NCBI GenBank assembly: GCA_963715785.1 | Contig: OY970276.1 | Span: 4,712,001-4,776,000 of the forward strand | DNA from: LD21 sp963715785 | Lineage (GTDB): Bacteria > Bacteroidota > Bacteroidia > Bacteroidales > VadinHA17 | Reading direction: 5' to 3' | Length of the DNA stretch: 64,000 bases | In this document: positions 1-9,752 of the stretch, piece after piece | How positions within the stretch are numbered: the stretch's first letter is position 1 | Layout: each line of letters starts with the position of its first letter | The notes under the pieces: generated by a model | Databases searched by the model: none | What the model saw: the letters and a program-made list of their open reading frames with translations, nothing else | What the model was told of the DNA's origin: nothing | Translations under genes and position numbers: made by a program

Positions 1-535
1 CAATGGTATTTACTATATCCATTCCTTCAACTACCTCTCCGAAGAGAGTGTAATTTCCGTCAAGATAGGACCTGTCAGCCAGTGTGATATAATATTCACA
101 GGTGTTTGTGTTTGGACCTTCGTTAGCCATGCCTGTCATGCCTGCTTTATTGTGGCTGAGATCGCTGATTTCGTTAGGAATCTCATAACCAATTGAGTTC
201 ACATCTGAATTTGCAGGATCTTTTACGGTAGCCGGTTCGCCTCCCTGGATCACATGCCCCTTTACAACCCTGTGCCAGATGGAACCATTGTAAAATGAAA
301 TCCCTTTCGGATAGGTAACATTTGTAATAGTGCCTTCGGCAAGACCGATGAAGTTAGCAACTGTCACCGGTGCTTTTTTATACTCAAGCAGAACGATGAT
401 TTTTCCTTTGTTTGTGTTAAAATCGGCATAGATCCCATCATGTGGGTGAATGCTGTCAGATTTATTATTCTGACCGCTGGCAATGAGAACAAAACCCAGA
501 AAGATATTCAGAAATAAAGCCCGGGGAATAATCAT
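1..535 (-). CDS. Cyclophilin-type peptidyl-prolyl cis-trans isomerase, secreted (3' end outside window)
   Basis: Reading the minus strand from the ATG at 535 gives an open frame of about 178 codons that runs off the window start, so the C-terminus is missing. It opens with a hydrophobic signal peptide of about 20 residues ending near ASGQ. The mature part shows the cyclophilin pattern: a strand reading ADFNTNKGKI, then APVTVANFIGLAEG, FYNGSIWHRVV, VIQGGEP, and later GMANEGPNTNTCEYYITLA and LDGNYTLFGEVVEGMD. Cyclophilins of this kind catalyse proline cis-trans isomerisation during folding of exported proteins, so a periplasmic role is inferred. The HRV and IQGG active-site segments are intact. 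Family assignment is firm; substrate is unknown. Confidence 0.88.
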   Translation of the reverse strand, partial: MIIPRALFLNIFLGFVLIASGQNNKSDSIHPHDGIYADFNTNKGKIIVLLEYKKAPVTVANFIGLAEGTITNVTYPKGISFYNGSIWHRVVKGHVIQGGEPATVKDPANSDVNSIGYEIPNEISDLSHNKAGMTGMANEGPNTNTCEYYITLADRSYLDGNYTLFGEVVEGMDIVNTI

Positions 536-727
536 GTCAATAAACTTATTTTCCTGAATAAACTGAATTAATATACATTTTCCAAAGTTTTTTTGATTTT
601 GCATCTTCAGTTTAAATTACTCTGTTCTGTATCGAACCACTGCCGTTAAACGATTAGCGTTATCTTTAATGAACATTAAGGTTTCCTCAATAGTTCACAA
701 AGCATTTTAAAAAATCTGTCTGTCATT

Positions 728-2893
728 CTATTTCCCGAAAAAGTTTGAAAGCCAGAAATTATTGGCTTCATTTTTTGCATGAATAGCCTTTGCGCCTCCC
801 CATCCGTGCCTTCCTTCCGGATATAGCATAAACCTGAATACCTTGCCCTCATCCTCCATCCTTGAAATCAGGTAAATGGAATTCTGCAGATGCACATTAT
901 CGTCCATATCACCGTGAATCATATAAAGTTTGCCTTTATAGTTCTTCACGAATGGCAGAGTTGATCCTTCTTTATATCCCCCCGGATTATCCTGAGGAGT
1001 ATCCATATAACGTTCAGTGTAAATATCATCGTACAGACGCCAGTCGGTGACTGATGAACCTGCGAAACCATCGGTCCAGTAATCAGCGCCTTTTGTCAAA
1101 GCCATGCATGTCATATATCCACCGTAGGAGCTGCCGGTGATACCCATCCTTGCCGGATCCACAAATGGCTGTGTACGCAGCCACTTAACTGCATCTTCAT
1201 AGTCGAGGATCTCCCATTTACCCAGTGAACGGTACAGGTAATCAAGCCCTTTTTTGCCAAACTGACCCGACCCACGATGATCCACCGTGAAGGTAATAAT
1301 ACCATTTTGAGCATACCATGAAGGATTATTACCCTGCCACTTGTTGAGCACGTTCTTGAAATCGGGCCCCCCATATATCGTGAAGACAACAGGGTATTTT
1401 TTTGCCGGATCAAAATTAAGAGGATATGTAATTATAGCAGGCATGTTGAAAAGACCATCTGTAGTCATGATCTTTAAAAATTCAGATTTAGAGTTCTTTG
1501 AAGGGTCATATAAGGGCTGCTCAAATTTATAGATCTCTTTAATTTTTTTCCTGTCCTTATTATAAGCTATTATTAAACCGGGATTTGAAATACTATTCCA
1601 GGTATCGATGAAATATGTTCCTTCTGGTGAAACACTTACATTATGTGTGCCTGCTCCGCTTGTAAGCTGAAAAAGGTTTTTGCCGTCGAGCCCCACCCTG
1701 AAGGCATGACTGTCAGTTGATTCAGAACCAGTTGCAGAGAAATAAACAACCTTCTTATCCTCATCAACCCTGTCGATGGCAGTCACCCTGAAATTGAAAT
1801 TTGTCAGCTGTGAGATCAGCTTGCCATCCCAGGCGTATAAATAAAGGTTCTCCCAATCGCTTTTGTAGCTGCGTAGAATAAATCCGGAACCGTTTTTCAT
1901 GACATAAATATCTTCATGGAATTCGACCCAGGTATTCCTGTTTTCGTCGTAAATATTAGTGAAATCACCGGTGGATGGATCTGCAAGTATTATATTTATA
2001 TCATTCTGATCACGATTAATAACCTGTATTGCCAGCTTTTTACTATCGGGTGTCCAAAAGGGCCAGGCAATATACTGATCTTTGTTATAGTCAGTTTTTA
2101 CCCAGGTTGTTTTAGCGGAGGCTATGTCGGCAATGCCCATTTTCACCCTGGGATTCGGATCACCGGGATTTGGATACGGTACCGCTTCAATATGTCCATG
2201 AACACCGTCGGGCTCATCCAGCCTGTTAAGGATAAAAACAGGTACATCGGTTTCATCTGTTCTCAGGTAAGCAATTTTACTGCCGTCAGGTGACCACCAG
2301 AAAGCTGCATAGTGGCTTGATCTCTCAAGTACCTCTTCCATATAAACCCATGATGAGTAACCATTATAAACTTTTTCAGATGCATCAAATGTTAGTCTTG
2401 TTTCTTTATTTCCAGCAAGATCATATACATAAAGATCCTTGTTCTTTGTATAGGCAAGTTTAGTGCCGTCGGGAGAAAAACGGGTGTTTACTTCAGGAGT
2501 ATTGTCGTTTGTCAGCCGCTTAAGCGATTTGTCACCTATAGAAAAAAAATAGAGATCGTTGTCTTTTATAATGACAACACTTTTTTTATCGGGACTAATC
2601 ACATCATTCATGGTCAGCGTTATGCCTTCAGGGAGAGAGTGAATAAGCTTTTCCCGTTCTGATTCAGGAGCCAAAGCTCCGGTCATCCCGGCGGATTTAA
2701 TATCCACACTTTGAATAACAGGATTATTATCGCGATCGAATGTCCTGATTAGATAATGTGTATTATCTGTCCAGCCCATAATGGCAACCTGATTACCTCC
2801 GCGCTGAGGCATCTGCGCTCCTGCCCTGACAAGCGGTACAACTGACAGCAAAAGCAGAATGATTGATGCCTGAAGAAAATTAAATCTTCTCAT
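728..2893 (-). CDS. Dipeptidyl peptidase IV-like S9 family serine peptidase
   Basis: 721 aa with an N-terminal signal peptide (about residues 1-26), so probably periplasmic. Residues about 100-480 form the DPP4-type beta-propeller, with repeated SPDG/TPDS blade motifs and the paired glutamates E186-E187 in WVYMEEV that in DPP4 hold the substrate N-terminus. The C-terminal alpha/beta-hydrolase domain carries GSSYGGY with nucleophile Ser589, Asp664 in DDNV and His696 in GRHGW. The family releases X-Pro or X-Ala dipeptides from peptide N-termini, fitting a peptide-fermenting lifestyle. It stands alone: its upstream neighbour is divergent, and an A/T-rich leader precedes the ATG. Length is normal for bacterial DPP4. 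Confidence 0.92.
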   Translation of the reverse strand: MRRFNFLQASIILLLLSVVPLVRAGAQMPQRGGNQVAIMGWTDNTHYLIRTFDRDNNPVIQSVDIKSAGMTGALAPESEREKLIHSLPEGITLTMNDVISPDKKSVVIIKDNDLYFFSIGDKSLKRLTNDNTPEVNTRFSPDGTKLAYTKNKDLYVYDLAGNKETRLTFDASEKVYNGYSSWVYMEEVLERSSHYAAFWWSPDGSKIAYLRTDETDVPVFILNRLDEPDGVHGHIEAVPYPNPGDPNPRVKMGIADIASAKTTWVKTDYNKDQYIAWPFWTPDSKKLAIQVINRDQNDINIILADPSTGDFTNIYDENRNTWVEFHEDIYVMKNGSGFILRSYKSDWENLYLYAWDGKLISQLTNFNFRVTAIDRVDEDKKVVYFSATGSESTDSHAFRVGLDGKNLFQLTSGAGTHNVSVSPEGTYFIDTWNSISNPGLIIAYNKDRKKIKEIYKFEQPLYDPSKNSKSEFLKIMTTDGLFNMPAIITYPLNFDPAKKYPVVFTIYGGPDFKNVLNKWQGNNPSWYAQNGIITFTVDHRGSGQFGKKGLDYLYRSLGKWEILDYEDAVKWLRTQPFVDPARMGITGSSYGGYMTCMALTKGADYWTDGFAGSSVTDWRLYDDIYTERYMDTPQDNPGGYKEGSTLPFVKNYKGKLYMIHGDMDDNVHLQNSIYLISRMEDEGKVFRFMLYPEGRHGWGGAKAIHAKNEANNFWLSNFFGK

Positions 2894-3022
2894 GATTTTT
2901 TAATTTAATATGATATAAACATAAACAGAAACACAAAAATATGAATTTTTGCCAAGCATACATCCTTCCAGTCTCATTCACTAACCCTTAATTGATTAAC
3001 TTTTTGTAGATTTACAAAAATA

Positions 3023-4333
3023 ATGAAGGAAGAGGGGAGCGATAAAAAATCTATTCAGGAGACCGGTTGGCTGAAGCTTGATAATGCCGCTAAGCTGTTT
3101 CCTGCTATCATGTCGGGAGAACTGACTGCTGTATTCAGGATAACGGCTTATCTTAAAAGTCCTGTGAAATTCTCAGCGCTAAAAGAAGCTGTCGAGATCA
3201 CCTCAAGACGTTTTCCATACTTCAGTGTTTCCCTGGGCAGCGGATTATTCTGGTACTATCTTGAATTCAATAAACAGCTTCCCCGTATACAGACTGAGGA
3301 ACAAATTCCATGCACCGCATTTGCCGCTAAAAGGCGAAATGAACCCTTATACCGTATATTGGTCAAACAAAACAGAATATCCGTAGAGTTCATACATATC
3401 CTCACAGATGGCGGCGGAGCCTTTGAATATCTTAAGTCACTTCTTTATACCTACTTCAGACTGAAAGGTGTGACATTCAGCTCCACGGAAGGCATAATTT
3501 TGCCTGAGACTCCGATGACTGAAGATGAGATGGAGGATGGCTATAAAAGGTTTTTCAAAAAACAGATACCTCCTCCCGGAAAGCTTACAAAAGCCTGGCA
3601 TCTTCCCTTCAGCCTCAATTCTAAGCCAAGACTGAAAGTGATCCGTTCTGAAATTGTTCTTGATAAGCTTATTTTTGCCGCAAAAGAATATGGGGCATCT
3701 GTAACTGAGTATCTGGTATCTGTTTATCTTTTCACCCTTCAAAAAATTTTTCTTGAAGAGAAAGCAAGGATAAAAAAGCAAAATCGCGGAGTTCTTCGAA
3801 TAGAAGTCCCTGTTAACCTGAGAAAAAAATTCGCCAGCCGCACGATGAGGAACTTTTCACTTTTCGTTCTGCCTGAAATAGACCTGAGACTGGGGGTTTA
3901 TTCATTTGACGAAATAATCAGAATTGTAACATTCCAATTACAAACGGGAGCCGATGTGAAACAGATTACCAGGTTCCTCTCTCAGAATGTTGGTCATGAA
4001 AAAAGTCCGTTTGTTCGAATGCTTCCGTTGTTTATAAAATCGATGGCCATTTCAGCTGTATACAAAAGGCTCGGATCAAATCAGTGCTCGGGAATACTCA
4101 CCAATCTTGGATTAGTTAAGCTCCCATTGGAGATGGAGGAGCTCATTGAGTCACTTGAGGTGGTGCCGACTCCACCAAATACACATGTCAAAATAAGTTG
4201 TGCTATGGTTACGTTTAAGCATAAGCTAAGGTTCAATTTCGGGAATGTGTCGGGATCAACAAGGTTTGAAATGCTATTCCTCAGACACCTGACGGAATCA
4301 GGTATACCGGTCAAGGTGCTCACTAATAAGTAA
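3023..4333 (+). CDS. Condensation/alcohol-acetyltransferase-like acyltransferase
   Basis: 436 aa, no signal peptide. An H-x3-D-G motif (H125, D129, G130 within HILTDGGGA) sits where the catalytic His motif lies in chloramphenicol-acetyltransferase-fold enzymes (condensation domains, alcohol acetyltransferases, PapA-type acyltransferases). The second half contains RIEVPVNLRKKF and NFGNVSG, resembling the structural motifs of that fold. It probably moves an acyl group from a CoA or carrier thioester to an alcohol or amine; the substrate cannot be read from sequence. The next gene, a zinc-ribbon membrane protein, starts 11 bp downstream, so the two are almost certainly co-transcribed and may act together at the membrane. 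No other biosynthetic genes are adjacent. Confidence 0.72.
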   Translation: MKEEGSDKKSIQETGWLKLDNAAKLFPAIMSGELTAVFRITAYLKSPVKFSALKEAVEITSRRFPYFSVSLGSGLFWYYLEFNKQLPRIQTEEQIPCTAFAAKRRNEPLYRILVKQNRISVEFIHILTDGGGAFEYLKSLLYTYFRLKGVTFSSTEGIILPETPMTEDEMEDGYKRFFKKQIPPPGKLTKAWHLPFSLNSKPRLKVIRSEIVLDKLIFAAKEYGASVTEYLVSVYLFTLQKIFLEEKARIKKQNRGVLRIEVPVNLRKKFASRTMRNFSLFVLPEIDLRLGVYSFDEIIRIVTFQLQTGADVKQITRFLSQNVGHEKSPFVRMLPLFIKSMAISAVYKRLGSNQCSGILTNLGLVKLPLEMEELIESLEVVPTPPNTHVKISCAMVTFKHKLRFNFGNVSGSTRFEMLFLRHLTESGIPVKVLTNK

Positions 4334-4344
4334 ATATTTAAGTC

Positions 4345-5049
4345 ATGAGCTATTGCACAAACTGCGGAGTAGAGCTGGAAGAGGAATTGACCTCCTGTCC
4401 GCTTTGCGGATACTCAGTCGGGAACGCTGAGATATCAAAGGCAGATGATAACCAGGTTTTTTCTCCTACAGATATAATCATTCTTCATAAAAAAGAAACA
4501 AGAAAACATATCTGGGAACTCTCAGGGATTATAGCTTTCTCGGGGATTGCGGTATGTACAATTGTAGATCTTGTTATTCACAAAAGTCTTTCATGGTCGC
4601 TATATGCCGATACATCGATACTGGCATCGTGGATATGCCTTACCCTCATACTGCTTGCCTTCAGGAAGAACTTTATCATAATCCCCGGTTTGCTTTTTAC
4701 AATACTTCTGATGCTGTTTTTATTTGACTTGTTTTCCCCGCCCATTAACTGGTTTTACGGCATTGGTCTTCCTGTTACGCTCGCACTTTTCATATCGGTA
4801 AGCATCGTTGTCCTTCTATGGAAGGTTGCACATTTCAGAGGCTTCAATATACTTGCTCTCGCATTTTTGGTGTTATCGGGATTTTGTATTGTATCCGAGG
4901 TTTTCATCGATAAATATATGACAGGGAAAGTCGAGATCAGGTGGTCAGCCATAGTTGCAGTATCTATTCTTCCCATTGCCCTGGTCCTTCTTTTTGTACA
5001 TTACAGGATGAAAAGAGGAAAAAGACTCGACAGCTACTTTCATGTTTGA
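4345..5049 (+). CDS. Zinc-ribbon multi-pass membrane protein (DUF6320-like)
   Basis: 234 aa. The first 25 residues form a zinc ribbon with C4, C7, C18 and C21 (CTNC and CPLCG). After a short linker come about seven hydrophobic segments between residues 60 and 225, alternating with short polar loops, and a basic C-terminus. Such zinc-ribbon/membrane proteins occur beside alcohol-acetyltransferase-like proteins, as here (11-bp gap). The function is unknown; by analogy the ribbon may bind the partner acyltransferase at the cytoplasmic face, which is inference only. No catalytic motif is visible. Confidence 0.68.
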   Translation: MSYCTNCGVELEEELTSCPLCGYSVGNAEISKADDNQVFSPTDIIILHKKETRKHIWELSGIIAFSGIAVCTIVDLVIHKSLSWSLYADTSILASWICLTLILLAFRKNFIIIPGLLFTILLMLFLFDLFSPPINWFYGIGLPVTLALFISVSIVVLLWKVAHFRGFNILALAFLVLSGFCIVSEVFIDKYMTGKVEIRWSAIVAVSILPIALVLLFVHYRMKRGKRLDSYFHV

Positions 5050-5141
5050 AACGGCGGAGAAGTGAGGTTTAACGGGACAATCGCATGAACACGGTAACAG
5101 GCTCGGAACCGGAGTGTAAATGGAAAAGTGACAGGGTGTTG

Positions 5142-5384
5142 TCAGGCAAAGCTGTGTTGAGATAATATGGGATTCACTTTTTTAATAGATGTAAATCCCG
5201 TTGCCACAGAACCGTTTATGCGGCTTGTATAAGGTGTACCCATGTCATCTATGCACGATGACATAAAGAATCTTCTTAACTTTTTAATGGCTTTGCTGCT
5301 TAAAGAAGTGTTTGGGGCGCAGGACAAAAGCTCCATTTTCATAATTCCCCTTGCTTTATCAAATAATTCATCTGTATGTTTCAT
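5142..5384 (-). CDS. Small hypothetical protein (80 aa), uncertain
   Basis: An 80-codon frame on the minus strand with an ATG at 5384 and an A/T-rich leader typical of the other genes here. The product is basic, with alternating charged and serine-rich segments, two CxxD/SSC-type cysteines, and no signal peptide or membrane segment. I do not recognise it. It lies in an otherwise gene-free gap between the zinc-ribbon gene and the hydrogenase operon, where no longer frame competes. It could be chance; codon statistics or a homologue in a relative would decide. Confidence 0.35.
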   Translation of the reverse strand: MKHTDELFDKARGIMKMELLSCAPNTSLSSKAIKKLRRFFMSSCIDDMGTPYTSRINGSVATGFTSIKKVNPILSQHSFA

Positions 5385-5584
5385 AATTGATTATTTATTA
5401 GTGAAATAATCTCCCGCCACAAAGATGCTGATGTTATATTATCGAATATTACATAACTCTAAGTATAAGTTACATAATTCACAGATTATCCCGGAGTCAT
5501 GAGTTTTTTAGACCTGAAATACTGTATCAAAATCCGGGTCTTATTTAGAACAATTATAAGTTTGTGTTATTTTATTCACAATGT

Positions 5585-5614
5585 TATTTTTTTCACACCA
5601 ATTGATTATCTTTG
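5585..5614 (+). promoter_or_regulatory. Candidate Bacteroidota promoter of the hydrogenase operon
   Basis: TATCTTTG at 5607-5614 matches the Bacteroidota -7 consensus TAnnTTTG. The -33 position about 18 bp upstream is only T-rich and does not match TTTG well. It would place the start of transcription near 5621 and give a leader of about 115 nt before the first gene at 5736. The stretch 5385-5735 otherwise holds only A/T-rich DNA. Confidence 0.5.
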
Positions 5615-5735
5615 CACACTAAACACACCCTGGTAGAATACAAACAAAGTAATTCGGGCAAAAAAGGAAAAATTGAATAAATTTAAGTGTACAAAGGAAG
5701 TCACTTATAAAATTTTAACTTAACATACAAATAGA

Positions 5736-6125
5736 ATGTCAAAAATCACATCACTCGCCGACCTGAAAAAGAAGCGGGAAGAATTAACAAGCAAGCCTGG
5801 CACAACATATCCTGAGAATTTAGTTCAGGTGAAAGTTGCTATGGCCACCTGCGGCATCGCATCGGGTGCCAGGAATGTAATGGAATTTTTTACAGAGCAA
5901 CTCGAAAGAAGAAGTGTGGCAGCAGTAGTAAGTCAGACAGGCTGTATGGGTTATTGCTACGCCGAACCTACAATTGAAGTAAAACTCCCGGGTCAGGATC
6001 CGGTAGTATTTGGTTTTGTAGATCTTAAAAGAGCAGACCAGATAATTGAAAAATACATAAAAACAAGGGAACTCGTTGATGGTATTATCCCTGTGAATTA
6101 TCAAACTATTGACTTAAACGTATAA
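5736..6125 (+). CDS. Small thioredoxin-like [2Fe-2S] ferredoxin-domain protein of the hydrogenase operon
   Basis: 129 aa, first gene of the hydrogenase operon and 12 bp before hydB. It has the thioredoxin-like ferredoxin layout, with cysteines C39 (ATCGIASGARN), C70 and C74 (GCMGYC). A fourth cysteine expected four or five residues after C39 is not there, so the cluster may have a different ligand or be absent. The same fold forms the N-terminus of the next gene product, so this looks like a stand-alone version of that domain, probably an electron-transfer accessory subunit of the NAD-linked hydrogenase. The role is inferred from position. Confidence 0.75.
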   Translation: MSKITSLADLKKKREELTSKPGTTYPENLVQVKVAMATCGIASGARNVMEFFTEQLERRSVAAVVSQTGCMGYCYAEPTIEVKLPGQDPVVFGFVDLKRADQIIEKYIKTRELVDGIIPVNYQTIDLNV

Positions 6126-6137
6126 GGAGGAAAAATT

Positions 6138-7931
6138 ATGTCGAAATACAGTATGCATCTTCTGGTTTGTGGTGGTACAAGTTGCCATGCTTCAGAAAGT
6201 GATGCTATTGTCTGCAATTTAAGAGATGAGCTTGAAGCAAAGGGTCTCATGGATTCTGTTCAGGTAATTCTTACCGGCTGTTTTGGGTTTTGTGAGAAAG
6301 GCCCGGTTGTTAAAGTTATGCCCGACAATACAATTTATGTAAACGTTAAGCCTGAAGATGCACAGGCTATTGTAGAAGAACATGTGGTAAAAGGAAGGAA
6401 GATAACCAGGCTTCTTCCAAAAGATCCGGTAAGCAATGAGCCTGTTGCCAATCCCGAAAAGCTGGGCTTTTTCAGAAAGCAGCTCAGGATAGTGCTCCGC
6501 AACTGTGGATTTATTAATCCGGAAAATATAGATGATTACATTGCCCGCGATGGTTATCAGGCTCTGGGAAAAGTACTTACCGGAATGTCGCCTGAAGAGG
6601 TAATTAAAGAGGTGAAAGATTCAGGACAGAGAGGACGTGGCGGAGCAGGATTTTCAACCGGTTTGAAATGGGAACTCGCGCGCAGGAACCAGTCTGACGA
6701 AAAATATGTGGTATGTAATGCTGACGAAGGTGACCCGGGAGCTTTCATGGATCGCTCGGTACTTGAAGGTGATCCTCACTCAGTTCTTGAAGCAATGGCC
6801 ATTTGCGGTTATAGCATCGGAGCTTCCAACGGTCTCATCTATATTCGCGCGGAATACCCGCTGGCAATAGAAAGATTAAAAATTGCATTAAACCAGGCAA
6901 GAGAATACGGATTGCTCGGCAATAACATATTCGGAACAGGATTTAACTTCGACATAAAGCTGCGCTATGGCGCCGGTGCTTTTGTCTGCGGTGAAGAGAC
7001 TGCCCTCATTCATTCAATGGAAGGCCTTCGGGGTGAACCTACGGTGAAACCTCCGTTCCCTGCAGAAGCCGGATATAACGGCAAGCCTACAAATGTTAAC
7101 AATGTTGAAACCTTTGCTGCAATCCCTGCAATAATACTTAAAGGAGCAAAATGGTTTAGCAGCATCGGGACCGAAAAATCAAAAGGAACAAAAGTGTTTG
7201 CCCTGGCAGGCAAGATCAATAATGTCGGGCTGATAGAAGTTCCGATGGGAACCACGCTGAGAGAAGTGATCTTTGAGATCGGAGGAGGTATCAGGAATGG
7301 CAAAAAATTCAAGGGAATCCAAACCGGCGGTCCTTCGGGAGGATGCCTGTCAGAGAAACATCTTGATACACCGATCGATTTTGATAACCTTATAGCTGCC
7401 GGATCAATTATGGGTTCAGGTGCCATGATTGTTCTCGATGAAGATGACTGCATGGTATCAATGGCAAAATTCTTCCTCGAATTTACTGTTGAAGAATCCT
7501 GTGGTAAATGTGCGCCTTGCAGAATTGGCAACAAACGGCTTCATGAGCTTCTTGGCCAGATATGTGAAGGGAAAGGAACTCTTGAGGACCTCGACCGGCT
7601 GAAGAATATGAGTATTGTTATAAAAGATACCGCTCTCTGTGGTCTTGGACAAACATCTCCGAATCCGGTACTTTCAATGATGGATAACTATTATGATGAG
7701 TATGTTGCTCACGTGACTGATAAAAAGTGTCCTGCAGGACAGTGCAAAAGTCTGATGGAATATATTGTCAATCCCGAAAACTGTGTTGGCTGCACCGCAT
7801 GTGCAAGGGTTTGTCCGGTCAATGCAATATCGGGCGAAAGAAAAGAGGTACATCATATTGATCCCTCTATCTGCATAAAATGTGGTGCCTGCATGGAGAA
7901 ATGCAAGTTTGATGCAATATTTATCAATTAA
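6138..7931 (+). CDS. hydB: NAD(H)-binding flavoprotein subunit of [FeFe] hydrogenase (HydB/NuoF-like)
   Basis: 597 aa. Domain order: thioredoxin-like [2Fe-2S] domain (C11, C16, C48, C52); NuoF-type FMN/NADH-binding core with GRGGAGFSTGLKWE (about 166-179) and CNADEGDPGAF (about 193-203); a [4Fe-4S] site ESCGKCAPCR plus C501; and a C-terminal bacterial-type ferredoxin with two CxxCxxCxxxC motifs (C549-C559 and C579-C589). This is the layout of HydB in trimeric electron-bifurcating hydrogenases such as that of Thermotoga, where it oxidises or reduces NAD(H) in the cytoplasm. Only 3 bp separate it from hydA, supporting one complex and tight co-expression. Confidence 0.93.
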   Translation: MSKYSMHLLVCGGTSCHASESDAIVCNLRDELEAKGLMDSVQVILTGCFGFCEKGPVVKVMPDNTIYVNVKPEDAQAIVEEHVVKGRKITRLLPKDPVSNEPVANPEKLGFFRKQLRIVLRNCGFINPENIDDYIARDGYQALGKVLTGMSPEEVIKEVKDSGQRGRGGAGFSTGLKWELARRNQSDEKYVVCNADEGDPGAFMDRSVLEGDPHSVLEAMAICGYSIGASNGLIYIRAEYPLAIERLKIALNQAREYGLLGNNIFGTGFNFDIKLRYGAGAFVCGEETALIHSMEGLRGEPTVKPPFPAEAGYNGKPTNVNNVETFAAIPAIILKGAKWFSSIGTEKSKGTKVFALAGKINNVGLIEVPMGTTLREVIFEIGGGIRNGKKFKGIQTGGPSGGCLSEKHLDTPIDFDNLIAAGSIMGSGAMIVLDEDDCMVSMAKFFLEFTVEESCGKCAPCRIGNKRLHELLGQICEGKGTLEDLDRLKNMSIVIKDTALCGLGQTSPNPVLSMMDNYYDEYVAHVTDKKCPAGQCKSLMEYIVNPENCVGCTACARVCPVNAISGERKEVHHIDPSICIKCGACMEKCKFDAIFIN

Positions 7932-7934
7932 TGA

Positions 7935-9725
7935 ATGAATAGAATAATGGAAACAACAAAGCTTACAATTGATAATAAAGAGATTGAGGTACCAAAAGGT
8001 ACTACAATATATAAAGCCGCGAAAGAGCTTGGCATAGATATTCCTACCCTGTGTTATATGGAGCTGCACGATATGAATATTGAAAACAAACCTGCAGCCT
8101 GCCGTATTTGCGTCGCAGAAGTTTCAGGAAGAAGAAACCTGGCTCCTACCTGCTCAACAAAATGTGAACCAGGTATGGTTGTCAAAACCCATACGCCAAG
8201 AGTTCTTAATGCCAGAAGGACAGTTATGGAATTTATCCTCTCCGATCATCCAAAAGATTGCCTGGTATGTTCCAAATCGGGCAATTGTGAACTTCAGGAT
8301 ATGGCTCACAGGCTTGGAATAAGGGAGATACCCGGAGCTGAATACGCAGCTGTTTCAACATACAGGATGGACACATCTCCATCAATAATAAGGAATCTTG
8401 ACAAATGCATTATGTGCCGCCGTTGTGAAATGATGTGCAATGAAGTTCAGACTGTTGGAGCAATATCAGCAGTCAACAGAGGCTTTATGGCTACTGTAGC
8501 TCCCGCATTTGAACAGAATCTGGAACATTCAACCTGCACATATTGCGGACAATGTGTCTCCGTGTGCCCAACCGGAGCTCTTACAGAAGTTAACCATGTT
8601 CCACAGGTCCTCAGAGCTCTCGTAGATCCGACGAAAACAGTTGTGGTACAAACCGCACCAGCCGTTCGAGCTGCCCTTGGCGAAGAGTTCGGACTTGCCC
8701 CGGGGACACTGGTCACGGGAAAAATGACAGCTGCCCTCAGAGCACTTGGATTCGACTATGTATTTGATACAGATTTTGCAGCCGATCTTACAATTATGGA
8801 AGAGGGCACTGAACTGCTCGACCGGCTGAGAAGACACCTGAAAGGCGATACAAGTGCAAAGATACCGATACTTACCTCGTGCTGCCCGGGCTGGGTAAAT
8901 TTCTTCGAGGAGTATTTCCCCGATCTTAAAGATGTGCCATCAACAGCAAAATCGCCCCAGCAAATGTTCGGCTCAATAGCTAAGACATACTTTGCCGATA
9001 AAATTGGCATTAATCGTAAAGATCTTGTTGTTATATCAATAATGCCTTGCCTGGCAAAAAAATATGAATGCCAGAGAGATGAATTTTCAGTGGATGGAAA
9101 TCCTGATGTTGATTTTTCAATTTCAACAAGAGAGCTTGCATCATTCATAAAGCAGGCGAATATTGATCTCAATACCCTGCAGGATGAAGATTTTGATACT
9201 CCATTGGGCGAGTCAACCGGAGCAGGTGTAATATTTGGCGCCACTGGAGGTGTAATAGAGGCAGCCTGCCGCACTGCTTACGAACTTTATACCGGTAAGA
9301 AACTTGAGAGACTTGACTTTACCGAGTTGAGAGGCATGGAAGGCGTCCGTTCTGCAACAATTGATTTTGACGGACTTCCGTTAAATATCGGCATCGCTCA
9401 CGGTCTGGGAAATGCCAGAAAGCTACTTAACGATGTAAGAGCCGGAAAATCACAATTTCATGCAATTGAGGTAATGGCGTGTCCCGGCGGATGCATTGGC
9501 GGCGGCGGGCAACCGCTTCACCATGGCAATTCTGAGATTATAAAGGCAAGAGCAGCTGCTCTTTATACCGAAGACAGGAAGAAACCTCTCAGAAAATCAC
9601 ACGAGAATCCATTCATAATAAAACTTTATGACGAGTTTCTTGGGAAACCAGGGAGTGAAAAAGCTCATCATCTGCTTCACACTCATTACTTTGATAAAAA
9701 GAAAAAGGTCGTAATTAAAAAATAG
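7935..9725 (+). CDS. hydA: [FeFe] hydrogenase catalytic subunit (HydA)
   Basis: 596 aa. From the N-terminus: a [2Fe-2S] domain (C40, C56, C59, C73), a His-Cys3 [4Fe-4S] site (H105, C109, C112, C118), two [4Fe-4S] ferredoxin motifs (C158-C168, C201-C211), and the H-cluster domain. All three H-cluster signatures are intact: TSCCPGW (C316 likely the proton-transfer cysteine, C317 a ligand), MPCLAKKYE (C372) and MACPGGCIGGGGQP (C516, C520). It therefore should make or oxidise H2. With hydB and hydC it matches the trimeric, group A3-like type. An in-frame ATG at 7947 is an equally plausible start. The maturases HydE, HydF and HydG are not in this window. Confidence 0.95.
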   Translation: MNRIMETTKLTIDNKEIEVPKGTTIYKAAKELGIDIPTLCYMELHDMNIENKPAACRICVAEVSGRRNLAPTCSTKCEPGMVVKTHTPRVLNARRTVMEFILSDHPKDCLVCSKSGNCELQDMAHRLGIREIPGAEYAAVSTYRMDTSPSIIRNLDKCIMCRRCEMMCNEVQTVGAISAVNRGFMATVAPAFEQNLEHSTCTYCGQCVSVCPTGALTEVNHVPQVLRALVDPTKTVVVQTAPAVRAALGEEFGLAPGTLVTGKMTAALRALGFDYVFDTDFAADLTIMEEGTELLDRLRRHLKGDTSAKIPILTSCCPGWVNFFEEYFPDLKDVPSTAKSPQQMFGSIAKTYFADKIGINRKDLVVISIMPCLAKKYECQRDEFSVDGNPDVDFSISTRELASFIKQANIDLNTLQDEDFDTPLGESTGAGVIFGATGGVIEAACRTAYELYTGKKLERLDFTELRGMEGVRSATIDFDGLPLNIGIAHGLGNARKLLNDVRAGKSQFHAIEVMACPGGCIGGGGQPLHHGNSEIIKARAAALYTEDRKKPLRKSHENPFIIKLYDEFLGKPGSEKAHHLLHTHYFDKKKKVVIKK

Positions 9726-9752
9726 TAATCGACAATAATAAAATTCACGGTT

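Noticed and set aside
1111..1413. 100-aa and similar frames opposite or inside large genes
   Set aside because: Shadows of the DPP4-like gene and other clear genes; no independent start context or family motif.
4081..4323. 80-aa minus-strand frame inside the acyltransferase gene
   Set aside because: Lies wholly within a recognised gene and has no motif.
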